This document shows positions 7,793-17,643 of a DNA stretch of 25,084 nt, piece after piece (position 1 is the first letter of the stretch; each line of letters begins with the position of its first letter). The notes beneath the pieces were generated by a model. That model was not told the origin of the DNA and did not search any database. It worked only from the letters and a program-made list of their open reading frames with translations. The DNA is taken from contig DFYP01000151.1 in NCBI GenBank assembly GCA_002382645.1, positions 4,527 to 29,610 of the forward strand. Direction: 5' to 3'. A program made the position numbers and the translations under genes. The stretch is from Desulfovibrio sp. UBA4079 (GTDB taxonomy: Bacteria > Desulfobacterota > Desulfovibrionia > Desulfovibrionales > Desulfovibrionaceae).

Positions 7793-8233
7793 ATGAAACT
7801 TTCGGCCAAATCCCGCTACGCCGTGCGGCTCATGCTCGACCTGGCCATGCACCTGGGCCGCGGGCCGCAGCGCACGGCCGCGCTCTCGGAGCACACCGGG
7901 GTCACGGTGCGCTTCATCGAACAGATCCTCAAGCCGCTCAAGAAGGCCGGCCTGGTGGACAGCGTGCGCGGTGCCGCCGGGGGCTATGTCCTGGCCGGAC
8001 AGCCCGGGGACGTGACCCTGGCGGACATCCTGCGGGTGGTGGAGGGCGACCTGGGCCTGACCAACTGCTGCCTGGACGCCAAGATCTGCCACCGCGCGCC
8101 CGTGTGCAAGGCGCGCCAGGCCTGGGACCGGGTCTCCCACGCCCTGGAGGACGAACTCGCGGGCATCACCCTGGCCGACCTCATGGAGGGCCTGCCCCCC
8201 GGGGCGCGGCACGGCTGCGACGACAGCGCCTGA
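7793..8233 (+). CDS. Rrf2-family transcriptional regulator with Fe-S cluster cysteines
   Basis: This 146-residue DNA-binding regulator starts MKLSAKSRYAVRLMLDLA, a near-consensus Rrf2/IscR N-terminus. A winged helix-turn-helix follows (about 25-68, with VRFIEQILKPLKKAGLV and the wing SVRGAAGGY). Three cysteines in the exact IscR/NsrR spacing C-x5-C-x5-C (Cys93, Cys99, Cys105) would bind a [2Fe-2S] or [4Fe-4S] cluster sensing redox state, iron-sulfur status or NO. The ATG is preceded by AGGGG. It is divergent from the peptidase/ligase operon and followed by a strong terminator, so it is a single-gene unit. No isc/suf or nitrosative-stress gene is nearby, so its targets are uncertain; autoregulation and control of the divergent operon are reasonable guesses. 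Confidence 0.93.
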   Translation: MKLSAKSRYAVRLMLDLAMHLGRGPQRTAALSEHTGVTVRFIEQILKPLKKAGLVDSVRGAAGGYVLAGQPGDVTLADILRVVEGDLGLTNCCLDAKICHRAPVCKARQAWDRVSHALEDELAGITLADLMEGLPPGARHGCDDSA

Positions 8234-8238
8234 ACGAA

Positions 8239-8268
8239 AAAAAGGCCCGCCGATCGGCGGGCCTTTTT
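8239..8268. terminator. Bidirectional intrinsic terminator
   Basis: A perfect 20-bp palindrome, GGCCCGCCGATCGGCGGGCC (8244-8263), is flanked by AAAAA on the left and TTTTT on the right. It sits between the Rrf2 gene (plus) and the glycosyltransferase gene (minus), which converge, and can terminate both transcripts. Confidence 0.95.
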
Positions 8269-8288
8269 CATTCTCTCGGGATGCGGTG

Positions 8289-9788
8289 TCAGGCCTGGGC
8301 CTGCTGGGCCTGAGCGGTCATGACCGGGGCCGGGGTGAGCAGCGGGGCCTGGGCGGCCTGGAGCAGGTCGCCGGCCGGGGCCGCGGCGGGCAGCCCGGAC
8401 TTCACCTCGCGGGTGAGCCAGCCGGAGCGCTGCGGGGTGATCATGCACCAGACGCCGATCCAGGACAGGCCGATGATCCAGAAGAAGGAGTACGGCAGGG
8501 CCCAGAGGAAGTTCCAGGAGCGGTGCCGGGCCAGGTAGACCACGGCCGGGATGCTCGAGGCGATGACCGTGCCGATGGCGATGTTCTTGGCCACCAGGAG
8601 CGGGGACACCAGGAGCATGGCGATGGAGCCGATCTTGAGGGCCTCGCCCACGATGAGCTCGACCATCTGGAGCAGGTACTCCACGCGGGTGCCCATGGCC
8701 GGGGTCTGGCGGAAGTTGCCGAACAGGAACTGGGCCATGACGATGGACTCGCGCACGTGGCTGCGGCCCCAGCGCACGAGCATCTTGCACAGGCCCTTGT
8801 ACTGCACGGGCACGTTGGTCCAGACCAGGGCGTCCTGCTGGAACAGGATGTGGAAGCCCTTGCGCAGGATGATGTTGGCCAGGCCGCGGTCCTCGCCGAT
8901 GTTGGCGTAGCGGCCCAGGAACTGCTCCTCGACCCACTCCTCCAGGTGCGGTTCCAGGATGGAGCCGCGGTAGGCGGACAGGGCGCCCGGGGTGCAGAAC
9001 ACCGTGTTCAGGCGGCTCTGGGCCAGGCGCAGGAAGTCGAAGGACAGGGTGAAGGCCACGTCCATCATCTTGGGGATCAGGCCCTGGTCCATGTTCAGCA
9101 CGCGCACGTTGCCGGCCGTGGCGCCGACGTTGGCGTCGGCCACGAACGGGCTGACCAGCTTGCGCAGGGTGTCCGGGTCCACCAGGGAGTCGGAGTCGAT
9201 GGTCACCCAGACCTCGCCGGTGGCCCGGCGGAAGCCTTCGTACAGGGCGCGGCGCTTGCCGCCGTTCTTGACCAGCTTGATGGGCTCCACGCGGCCGGGA
9301 AGCATGGCCTCGGCGCGGCGCATCCACTGCCAGGTGTCGTCCTTGGAGCCGTCGTCCACGGCCACGATCTGGAGCTTGTGGGCCGGGTAGTCGCTGGTGG
9401 CCACGCTGACCAGGGTGTTGAGCACGTGCCGGCCCTCGTTGTAGGCGGGCACGACCACGGTCAGGGTCGGCAGGGATTCGTCGGCCACCGGCGGGCAGGC
9501 CTTGTAGCGCAGGGCCAGGTAGGCGCGCCAGGCAAGGGCGGCGATGGTCATCCAGAACAGGCCCTGGCCCAGCCACCAGGCTATCTCGCGGGCCATGGAG
9601 CTGAACCCGGCCATGACCGTGATCCCGGCCTCGGCCCAGACCCACCACAGGCCCACGGCCGTGCAGGCCAGGAACAGGGCCAGAACGACGGGATAGCCCA
9701 CGTCGCCGTTGGTCAGCTGGCGGCGGGCGAAGGCCGCCTTGCGGGCGGCGGTGAATACGGAGGCGTCCTCAAATCGGACAGTGCTCAT
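8289..9788 (-). CDS. Membrane family-2 glycosyltransferase (hyaluronan synthase/NodC-like)
   Basis: This 499-residue processive polysaccharide synthase has two N-terminal helices (about 31-51 and 66-90). The cytoplasmic GT-A domain has VVVPAYNEG (111-119), DDGSKDDT (145-152), the metal-binding DSDS (198-201) and GED (298-300). The motif RWGRSHVRES (339-348) is very like the RWxxSxxRES of hyaluronan synthases, but the Gln of the usual QxxRW is Met336 here. Two or three C-terminal helices lie at about 385-450. The tail (465-499) is Ala/Gln/Pro-rich. The ATG at 9788 is chosen because AAGGA lies five bases upstream; the in-frame 36-residue extension looks non-coding. It probably polymerises and extrudes an amino-sugar or similar polymer. 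It is a single-gene unit with a probable sigma54 promoter. Confidence 0.9.
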   Translation of the reverse strand: MSTVRFEDASVFTAARKAAFARRQLTNGDVGYPVVLALFLACTAVGLWWVWAEAGITVMAGFSSMAREIAWWLGQGLFWMTIAALAWRAYLALRYKACPPVADESLPTLTVVVPAYNEGRHVLNTLVSVATSDYPAHKLQIVAVDDGSKDDTWQWMRRAEAMLPGRVEPIKLVKNGGKRRALYEGFRRATGEVWVTIDSDSLVDPDTLRKLVSPFVADANVGATAGNVRVLNMDQGLIPKMMDVAFTLSFDFLRLAQSRLNTVFCTPGALSAYRGSILEPHLEEWVEEQFLGRYANIGEDRGLANIILRKGFHILFQQDALVWTNVPVQYKGLCKMLVRWGRSHVRESIVMAQFLFGNFRQTPAMGTRVEYLLQMVELIVGEALKIGSIAMLLVSPLLVAKNIAIGTVIASSIPAVVYLARHRSWNFLWALPYSFFWIIGLSWIGVWCMITPQRSGWLTREVKSGLPAAAPAGDLLQAAQAPLLTPAPVMTAQAQQAQA

Positions 9789-9968
9789 CGAATTCCTTCT
9801 CCTCGGGGCGGCCTGGGACCCGGCCGGGTCCTCTTTCGCGGGGCCCCGAAATCTCTCGCGGTTTCGCTCTTTCCCTGGAATCCCGTTCAAAGTCAACGCT
9901 TAAAAGATCAAGGGTTCCAGCCTGTTGTTACTTCTCGTAAAAACACCCGGCCGCGGGGGCGACCGGGA
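9789..9968 (-). other. Long structured leader of the glycosyltransferase transcript
   Basis: About 180 bases separate the predicted sigma54 start (9969) from the ATG. The region has no credible ORF. It contains the 9-bp hairpin at 9946-9967, a 16-bp perfect palindrome GGACCCGGCCGGGTCC (9816-9831) and a second palindrome CGGGGCCCCG (9840-9849). No known riboswitch class was recognised. Confidence 0.45.
9939..9967 (-). terminator. Terminator-like hairpin in the glycosyltransferase leader
   Basis: Read on the minus strand, CCCGGTCGC-CCCC-GCGGCCGGG forms a 9-bp stem (one G-U pair) with a four-base loop, followed by TGTTTTTAC. It is the best terminator downstream of the GGDEF-EAL gene, yet it begins two bases after the predicted +1 of the glycosyltransferase promoter. 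It may insulate the gene from read-through, stabilise the 5' end, or attenuate. Confidence 0.7.
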
Positions 9969-9979
9969 TGCACTGAATG

Positions 9980-9995
9980 AGCAAGGCCCATACCA
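9980..9995 (-). promoter_or_regulatory. Sigma54 (-24/-12) promoter for the glycosyltransferase gene
   Basis: On the minus strand TGGTATGGGCCTTGCT matches the RpoN consensus TGGCACG-N4-TTGCW, with the invariant GG and GC exactly ten bases apart. Only two of the eleven specified positions before the final W differ. Predicted +1 is an A at 9969. Such promoters need an AAA+ enhancer-binding activator, none of which is encoded in this window. Confidence 0.75.
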
Positions 9996-10064
9996 AGGGT
10001 CTAACCAGCTGATGTCACTGGATTTCAGTTGGATGTGCAGGCCGCGTGCAGGCCCGTGTGTACG

Positions 10065-10090
10065 TTTTTTGCGCAGTTTTGCGCGCAAAA
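10065..10090. promoter_or_regulatory. Palindromic upstream activator site candidate
   Basis: TTTTGCGCGCAAAA (10077-10090) is a perfect 14-bp palindrome. On the minus strand a further half-site, GCGCAAAA, starts ten bases (one helical turn) after the palindrome's right half. The palindrome centre is about 114 bp upstream of the predicted sigma54 start, a normal distance for an enhancer-binding protein site. Confidence 0.55.
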
Positions 10091-10153
10091 ATGCCCACGC
10101 CCGCCGGCGGGGTTTCTAGACTTTTTTTATGGTTCTTGGGGACAGCCGGAGGA

Positions 10154-13100
10154 TCAGATCAGAGGCCCGCGGAGCGTGAAATCCCGGACGAACGCCAGGG
10201 CCTCGTCCTCGGGCAGGGGCGGGGAGTAGAGGTAGCCCTGGCCGTACTCGCAGTCGAGCAGGGTGAGGATCTCGTGGTGCCGGGGCCGCTCCACGCCCTC
10301 GGCCACCACCTCCAGGCCCAGGGTGTGGGCCAGGCTGATGACCGCCTTGACGATCTCCACGTTCTCCTTGTTCACGTCCATCTTCTGGACAAAGGACAGG
10401 TCGATCTTGAGGTGGTCCAGGGGCAGCTGCTGGAGGTAGATGAGGTTGGAGTAGCCCGTGCCGAAGTCGTCCACCGAGAGCCGGATGCCCAGGTCCTTGA
10501 GGGCCAGGAGCCGCTCCACGGCCCGGCCGGCGTTCTCCATGAGGGCGGTCTCGGTGATCTCCAGCTTGAGCCGCTCCGGGGGCATGCCGGTCTCCTGGAG
10601 CACGCGGCGCACCGAGCCCACCAGGTCGGGCTGGGCGAACTGGCGGCCCGAGAGGTTCACGGACAGGGCCAGGCGGCCGATCTCCGGGCGGCGGGTGCTC
10701 CAGGAGACATAGGTCCGGCAGGCCCGGCGCAGAACCCAGAGGCCCAGGTCGATGATGATCCCGGACTCCTCGGCCAGGGGGATGAACTCGGCCGGGCCCA
10801 CCACCGAGCCGTCCGAGCGCCGCCAGCGCACCAGGGCCTCGAAGCCGTAGATCGAGACCTCCCGGCCCAGGCGGACCATGGGCTGGTAGACCAGGAACAG
10901 CCGGTCCTCGGCGATGGCCCGGCGCAGGCCGCTCTCCATGTTGAGCCGCTGCACGGCCGCGTCGAGCATCCGGTGGGTGAAGACCTTGAAGCGGTCGCGG
11001 CCCATGTCCTTGGCCCGGTGCATGGCCAGGTTGGCGTTCTGGAGCACGTCCTCCGGGGCCCGGTACAGGCGGGTGTCCAGGACCATGCCGATGCTCGCCG
11101 AGAGCCGCATGGACCGCTGGCCCAGCTCGTACTCCCGGTTGAGGACCTGGCGCACCCGGTGGGCCACCTGCACGGCCCGGCGCGGAGACTCCAGCTCCTC
11201 CAGGATGAGCACGAACTCGTCCCCGCCCAGGCGGGCCACGGTGTCCAGGTCGCGCACGCATTCCTGGAGGCGGCCGGCGGTCTCCACCAGCAGGGCGTCG
11301 CCGAACTTGTGGCCCATGGAGTCGTTGACCACCTTGAAGCGGTCCAGGTCCACGAAGAGCACGGCGTAGGTGTAGCCGGGTCTGCGCTTGGTGCGTTCGA
11401 TGGCCTGGCGGATGCGGTCCAGGCACAGCGTGCGGTTGGCCAGGCCGGTGAGCGGGTCGTGCAGGGCCTGGTGCCGGAGCTGCTCCTCCAGGCGCTTGCG
11501 GCCGGAGATGTCCAGGCCCACGCAGAGCCCGCTGGAGATGGTCCCGTCGGGCCCGGCCAGGGGCGCGGCGCGCATCTCGTAGACCCGGTCGGCCAGGGGC
11601 ATCTCGGCCACGGCCGTGTCTCCGGCCAGGGCCTGGCGGAACAGCTCCTCCACCTGGGCGGCCAGGTCCGTGGTGAAGACCTGGCCCAGGAAGCGGTCGG
11701 TCAGGTCCGCGGGCTTGAGCCCGATCTTGGACAGTCCCAGGCCGCCGGCCAGGAGGATGCGCATGTCCCGGTCGAACAGGAGCACCGCGCCGTTGGGGAA
11801 GTTGTCCACCAGGGTGCGGTAGCGGGTCTCGGATTCCTGGAGCGCGGCCAGACCTTTTTTGCGCTCGGTGATGTCGCGCACGATGCTCTGGAGCAGGGGC
11901 GGCTCGCCCGGGCCCACCCGGCGCAGGGAGACCTCGGCGTCGAACTCGCCGCCGTCCGGGCAGCGGTGGCGCCACTCGAAGTGCAGGGGTTCCCCGGCCT
12001 CGGCGCGGGCCACGTACTCCGTGCCCAGGTCCGCGGACTTGCGGCCGTTGGGCTGGAACTCCGGCGAGAAGCTTCCGGCCCGGGCCCCGCGGATGTCCTT
12101 GGCCTGGCTGCCGTAGAGCTTGAGCAGGCGGGGGTTGCACTCCAGGAAGCGGCCCCCGCGGATGAGCGCGATGCCGTCCGGGGCGTTCTCGAACAGGGCC
12201 CGGTAGCGGGCCTCGGAGTCCAGGAGCGCGGCCAGGGCCCGCTTGCGGTCGGTGATGTCCGTGACCGTGGCCAGGGCCGCCACCCCGTCGGGCAGGTTCA
12301 CCCGGCGCAGGTGCACCTCCACGTTGAACAGGCTGCCGTCCCCGGGCTTGCGCGAGACCCAGTCAAAGGTCCGGGGCCGTCCCGCCAGGACCTCCCGCCA
12401 GATCTCGTCGATGTCCGGGGGGACCGTGCCCGGACCGGTGAGGTCCGGGACCACGGACAGGGACAGGGCCTGCTCCCGGGTGACCCCGAACATCTCGAGC
12501 ATGCGGTCGTTCACGTCCAGGATGCTGCCGTCGGCCCCGTGCAGGAACACGGCCGAGTGCACGCTGTTGAAGATGGTCCGGAGCGCCCGCTCGGACTCCT
12601 CCAGGGCCTTGGCCTGGCGGCGGAATTCGCTGACGTCCTGAAAGACCGTGATCAGGGCCTGGCCCCCGGCCATGGGGATGACCCCGGAGCGGCCCTCGAG
12701 GGTGCGGTGTTCGCCGTTCGCCCCGGGCACGATGTATTCCTGGGGCGTGAGCAGGCGGCCCCGGTCCATGGCCTGGCGGATGCGGGCCTCGGCCGCGGCG
12801 CGGCCCTCCGGGGCCAGCAGCTCCAGGACGTTGCGGCCGGTGAGCTGGGTCGGGTCGTCCAGGCCCACGGCCTGGGCCGCGGCCTGGTTGGCCAGGAGGA
12901 TGCGGCCCATCTCGTGGACCACGATGGCCACGGGCGCGATCTCGGTGATGGCCCGGTGCAGGGATTCGGATTCGTGCAGGGCGGCCAGGGCCCGTTTCAG
13001 CGAGGTGATCTCCTGGATGAACCCCAGGATGTAGCGCTTGCCGTCCGCCGGGTCCACGAACAGGGCCTTGCTGGAGAGGATCACCGCGGAGTGGCCGTTC

Positions 13101-13384
13101 CAGACGGTCTCGGCCTCGGTGGTCAGGCTCCGGCCCGTGTCCAGGATTTCCTGGTCGCGGGCCCGGAACAGGGCGGCCTGCTCCGGGACGAACAGATCCT
13201 CGTTGGTGCGGCCGAGGATATCCTCCAGAGGCCTGCCCATGCCCCGGGCCAGGGCCGCGTTGCCGTAGATCCAGCGGAACTCCGCGTCCTTGGCGAACAC
13301 GGCCACGTCCACGGCGCTCAGGAAGCGTTCCGGCAGGGCCGAAACGGGCGCTTCGGGGTCTGCGCGGCGGCGCTGGCGGCTCAT
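10154..13384 (-). CDS. GGDEF-EAL cyclic-di-GMP protein with about five PAS domains
   Basis: This 1076-residue protein has no membrane helix, so it is probably a cytoplasmic sensor. Five successive PAS-like domains (roughly 15-135, 140-260, 265-385, 395-515, 520-635) precede a GGDEF domain (about 640-800) with an intact GGDEF near 719. The inhibitory RxxD site (RDLD) lies five residues before it. The EAL domain (about 820-1065) keeps EALVRW, LEITETALM, DDFGTGYSN, HLKIDLSFV and AEGVE. Both active sites look functional, so it may make and break c-di-GMP depending on the PAS ligand or redox state. The ATG at 13384 is chosen because the region just upstream looks like promoter; the in-frame extension reaching 13606 would overlap the divergent HD-GYP gene. 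It lies upstream of the polysaccharide synthase, but the two are probably transcribed separately. Confidence 0.93.
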   Translation of the reverse strand: MSRQRRRADPEAPVSALPERFLSAVDVAVFAKDAEFRWIYGNAALARGMGRPLEDILGRTNEDLFVPEQAALFRARDQEILDTGRSLTTEAETVWNGHSAVILSSKALFVDPADGKRYILGFIQEITSLKRALAALHESESLHRAITEIAPVAIVVHEMGRILLANQAAAQAVGLDDPTQLTGRNVLELLAPEGRAAAEARIRQAMDRGRLLTPQEYIVPGANGEHRTLEGRSGVIPMAGGQALITVFQDVSEFRRQAKALEESERALRTIFNSVHSAVFLHGADGSILDVNDRMLEMFGVTREQALSLSVVPDLTGPGTVPPDIDEIWREVLAGRPRTFDWVSRKPGDGSLFNVEVHLRRVNLPDGVAALATVTDITDRKRALAALLDSEARYRALFENAPDGIALIRGGRFLECNPRLLKLYGSQAKDIRGARAGSFSPEFQPNGRKSADLGTEYVARAEAGEPLHFEWRHRCPDGGEFDAEVSLRRVGPGEPPLLQSIVRDITERKKGLAALQESETRYRTLVDNFPNGAVLLFDRDMRILLAGGLGLSKIGLKPADLTDRFLGQVFTTDLAAQVEELFRQALAGDTAVAEMPLADRVYEMRAAPLAGPDGTISSGLCVGLDISGRKRLEEQLRHQALHDPLTGLANRTLCLDRIRQAIERTKRRPGYTYAVLFVDLDRFKVVNDSMGHKFGDALLVETAGRLQECVRDLDTVARLGGDEFVLILEELESPRRAVQVAHRVRQVLNREYELGQRSMRLSASIGMVLDTRLYRAPEDVLQNANLAMHRAKDMGRDRFKVFTHRMLDAAVQRLNMESGLRRAIAEDRLFLVYQPMVRLGREVSIYGFEALVRWRRSDGSVVGPAEFIPLAEESGIIIDLGLWVLRRACRTYVSWSTRRPEIGRLALSVNLSGRQFAQPDLVGSVRRVLQETGMPPERLKLEITETALMENAGRAVERLLALKDLGIRLSVDDFGTGYSNLIYLQQLPLDHLKIDLSFVQKMDVNKENVEIVKAVISLAHTLGLEVVAEGVERPRHHEILTLLDCEYGQGYLYSPPLPEDEALAFVRDFTLRGPLI

Positions 13385-13407
13385 AGGCGGATTCGCTCCA
13401 TTTGCTG

Positions 13408-13436
13408 ATGTTATGCCCCGGGGGGGATTTAGGCAA
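13408..13436 (-). promoter_or_regulatory. Putative sigma70 promoter for the GGDEF-EAL gene
   Basis: On the minus strand TTGCCT (13436-13431) and TAACAT (13413-13408) are 17 bp apart, each a 4/6 match. It is close to the start codon, giving a leader of about 15-20 bases. Confidence 0.4.
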
Positions 13437-13458
13437 TGATAAAGCGCGGCTGCAGCGG

Positions 13459-13477
13459 CTGTCCGGAAGGTGGACAG
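13459..13477 (+). promoter_or_regulatory. Inverted repeat upstream of the HD-GYP gene
   Basis: CTGTCC-GGAAGGT-GGACAG has perfect 6-bp arms around a 7-base loop. It lies between the two divergent c-di-GMP genes, and could be an operator or a leader hairpin close to the HD-GYP ribosome-binding sites. Confidence 0.35.
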
Positions 13478-13541
13478 AGGGCTTCGGAAGGAGTAGGAAT
13501 TGTTAGAAGGCGCCTTTTCTTCCGGGCGCGGGAGACGGGCC

Positions 13542-14783
13542 GTGATCAAGAAGATTCCGGTGAGCGAACTCAAGGCGGGCATGTGCGTGGCCGACCTGGA
13601 TTCCACGGTCTGGCGGCACGCCCCCTATCTCTACACCAGCCCCGGCTTCGTCCGCCAGGAGGACCTGGAGCGCATCCGCGCCAGCGGCTGCCTGGAGGTC
13701 TTCATCGACACGGCCAAGGGCCTGGAGGCCGAGTCCGGGGAAATCTCCGACGAGGAGCGCCTGGACCGGCTGCTCCAGGACCCCGGGGCCCGGGAGTGGA
13801 ACGCCGCGGGCCTGCGCGTGCCCATGCACGAGGAACTGCCCCGGGCCCACCGCAAGTACAAGGCCGTGCTGGACTGCGCCCGGCGCATCGCCGAGAGCCT
13901 GGCGGCCCGGCGGCCCCTGGTCCCGGCCGAGGCCGAGGACGCGGTGGAGGAGGTCATCGACTCGGTGGTCCGCAACCCCGGGGCCCTGCTCTGCCTGTCC
14001 AAGCTCCACAAGTACGACCGCTACGCCCTGACCCACTCGGCCAACGTCTGCGGCCTGGCCGTGCTCTTCGGCATGTTCCTGGGGCTCACCCGGGAGCGGC
14101 TCCTGGACCTGGGCCTGGCCGGACTGCTGCACGACGCGGGCATGGTCCTGGTGCCCCAGGAGGTCTATTCCCGGCGCGGGCCGCTGTCCCGCGACGAGAT
14201 GGAGCTGGTGCGGGCCCATCCGGCCCACGGCCGCAGGCTGCTCACCGAGGCCGGGGGCTTCCCCCAGGCCGTGCTGCGGGCCGTGGCCGAACACCACGAG
14301 CAGTACAACGGCCTGGGCTATCCCCAGGGCCTGCGCGGGGACCAGATCAGCCAGGCGGGCCGAATGCTGGCCCTGTGCGACGTGTTCGACGCCATGACCA
14401 GCGACCGCTCCTACATGAAGGCCGTGGCCCCGTCCAAGGCCCTGGCCATCATGTACGGCATGCGCGGCCAGAACTTCGTGCCCGGCGAGGCCGACCTGTT
14501 CATCAAGTGTCTGGGGATCTATCCGCCGGGCAGCCTGGTGCGGCTCAACAGCGGGGATCTGGCCGTGGTCTACGGCTCCAATCCCAACAAGCCGCTGCTG
14601 CCCCTGGTGAACGTGATCCTGGACCGCAGGCTGCGGCCCCGCGAGCCCCGGCTCCTGGACCTGGCGGCCGTGCCCCCGGACGACCAGGGCCGGCCCCGGC
14701 TCAAGATCATCGAGTGCCTCAACCCGCTGAACTACATGTTCGACCTGCGCCGCCTGCTCGGCGTGGAGCTCGTCCCGGCCTAG
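13542..14783 (+). CDS. HD-GYP domain cyclic-di-GMP phosphodiesterase
   Basis: This 413-residue enzyme hydrolyses c-di-GMP. The N-terminal domain (about 1-125) is DUF3391-like, starting IKKIPVSELKAGMCV. The HD-GYP domain (about 145-320) carries His165, the HD pair His197-Asp198, His226, the signature HHEQYNGLGYP (251-261) and ALCDVFDAM with Asp280, so metal ligands and the GYP loop are complete. The C-terminal 90 residues form a small beta-rich region. GTG 13542 is preferred because homologous proteins begin with IKKIPVSELK and GGAG lies seven bases upstream. A TTG at 13500 with a better AAGGAG six bases upstream would add 14 residues and cannot be excluded. It is divergent from the GGDEF-EAL gene, suggesting shared control of the same second messenger. 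Confidence 0.93.
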   Translation: MIKKIPVSELKAGMCVADLDSTVWRHAPYLYTSPGFVRQEDLERIRASGCLEVFIDTAKGLEAESGEISDEERLDRLLQDPGAREWNAAGLRVPMHEELPRAHRKYKAVLDCARRIAESLAARRPLVPAEAEDAVEEVIDSVVRNPGALLCLSKLHKYDRYALTHSANVCGLAVLFGMFLGLTRERLLDLGLAGLLHDAGMVLVPQEVYSRRGPLSRDEMELVRAHPAHGRRLLTEAGGFPQAVLRAVAEHHEQYNGLGYPQGLRGDQISQAGRMLALCDVFDAMTSDRSYMKAVAPSKALAIMYGMRGQNFVPGEADLFIKCLGIYPPGSLVRLNSGDLAVVYGSNPNKPLLPLVNVILDRRLRPREPRLLDLAAVPPDDQGRPRLKIIECLNPLNYMFDLRRLLGVELVPA

Positions 14784-14824
14784 CGGGCCGGTGAAACTCC
14801 CGCCCCGGCCGCGTTGCAGCGAAA

Positions 14825-14869
14825 ATCCCGGACCCTCGCGCGGGTCTGTCCACGCGTCGGGCCCGGGAT
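14825..14869. terminator. Nested stem-loop between convergent HD-GYP and glycogen phosphorylase genes
   Basis: Outer arms ATCCCGG (14825-14831) and CCGGGAT (14863-14869) pair perfectly and enclose an inner hairpin GACCC-TCGCGC-GGGTC (14831-14846). Read on the minus strand the stem ends in GGGATTTTCGC, a short T-run, so it probably terminates glgP. In the plus direction there is no T-run. Confidence 0.5.
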
Positions 14870-14929
14870 GTCCTTGCGCCTTGCCGGAGCGGTTCTTGAC
14901 CGGCCCGGTTTTGGAGCGGGAAGCTGCGC

Positions 14930-17464
<2,535 letters not shown>

Positions 17465-17643
17465 GGCTCCTCCCTGGGGTTCTAGGATTCCCTCATTCCT
17501 CCATCCCGTATTTCCCAGGCAAAGGCAACGGCCGGGAAAATAACGCCGGGATCGGGATTCCTCCATTTGCGCATTCGTCACCCCATTGCCGCCATTCCGT
17601 CACAGGGAGCGCTTATTCTCGGATCAAACCCCCGAGGCAGGCC

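Noticed and set aside
10091..10110. GC-rich palindrome CCCGCCGGCGGG as the GGDEF-EAL terminator
   Set aside because: The stem is effectively four base pairs around a four-base loop and the T-run is eight bases away. The hairpin at 9946-9967 is far stronger.
10046..13408. 1120-codon plus-strand open frame opposite the GGDEF-EAL gene
   Set aside because: It has the same low-complexity composition, no domain, and mirrors a fully motif-supported gene. Similar shadows lie at 8286-9980 and 15134-17485.
17495..17566. Ten-base direct repeat ATTCCTCCAT (17495-17504 and 17557-17566) upstream of glgP
   Set aside because: Each copy is a Shine-Dalgarno-like GGAGGAAT on the minus strand. There is no helical phasing or promoter association, so it is probably chance or an old start-site remnant.
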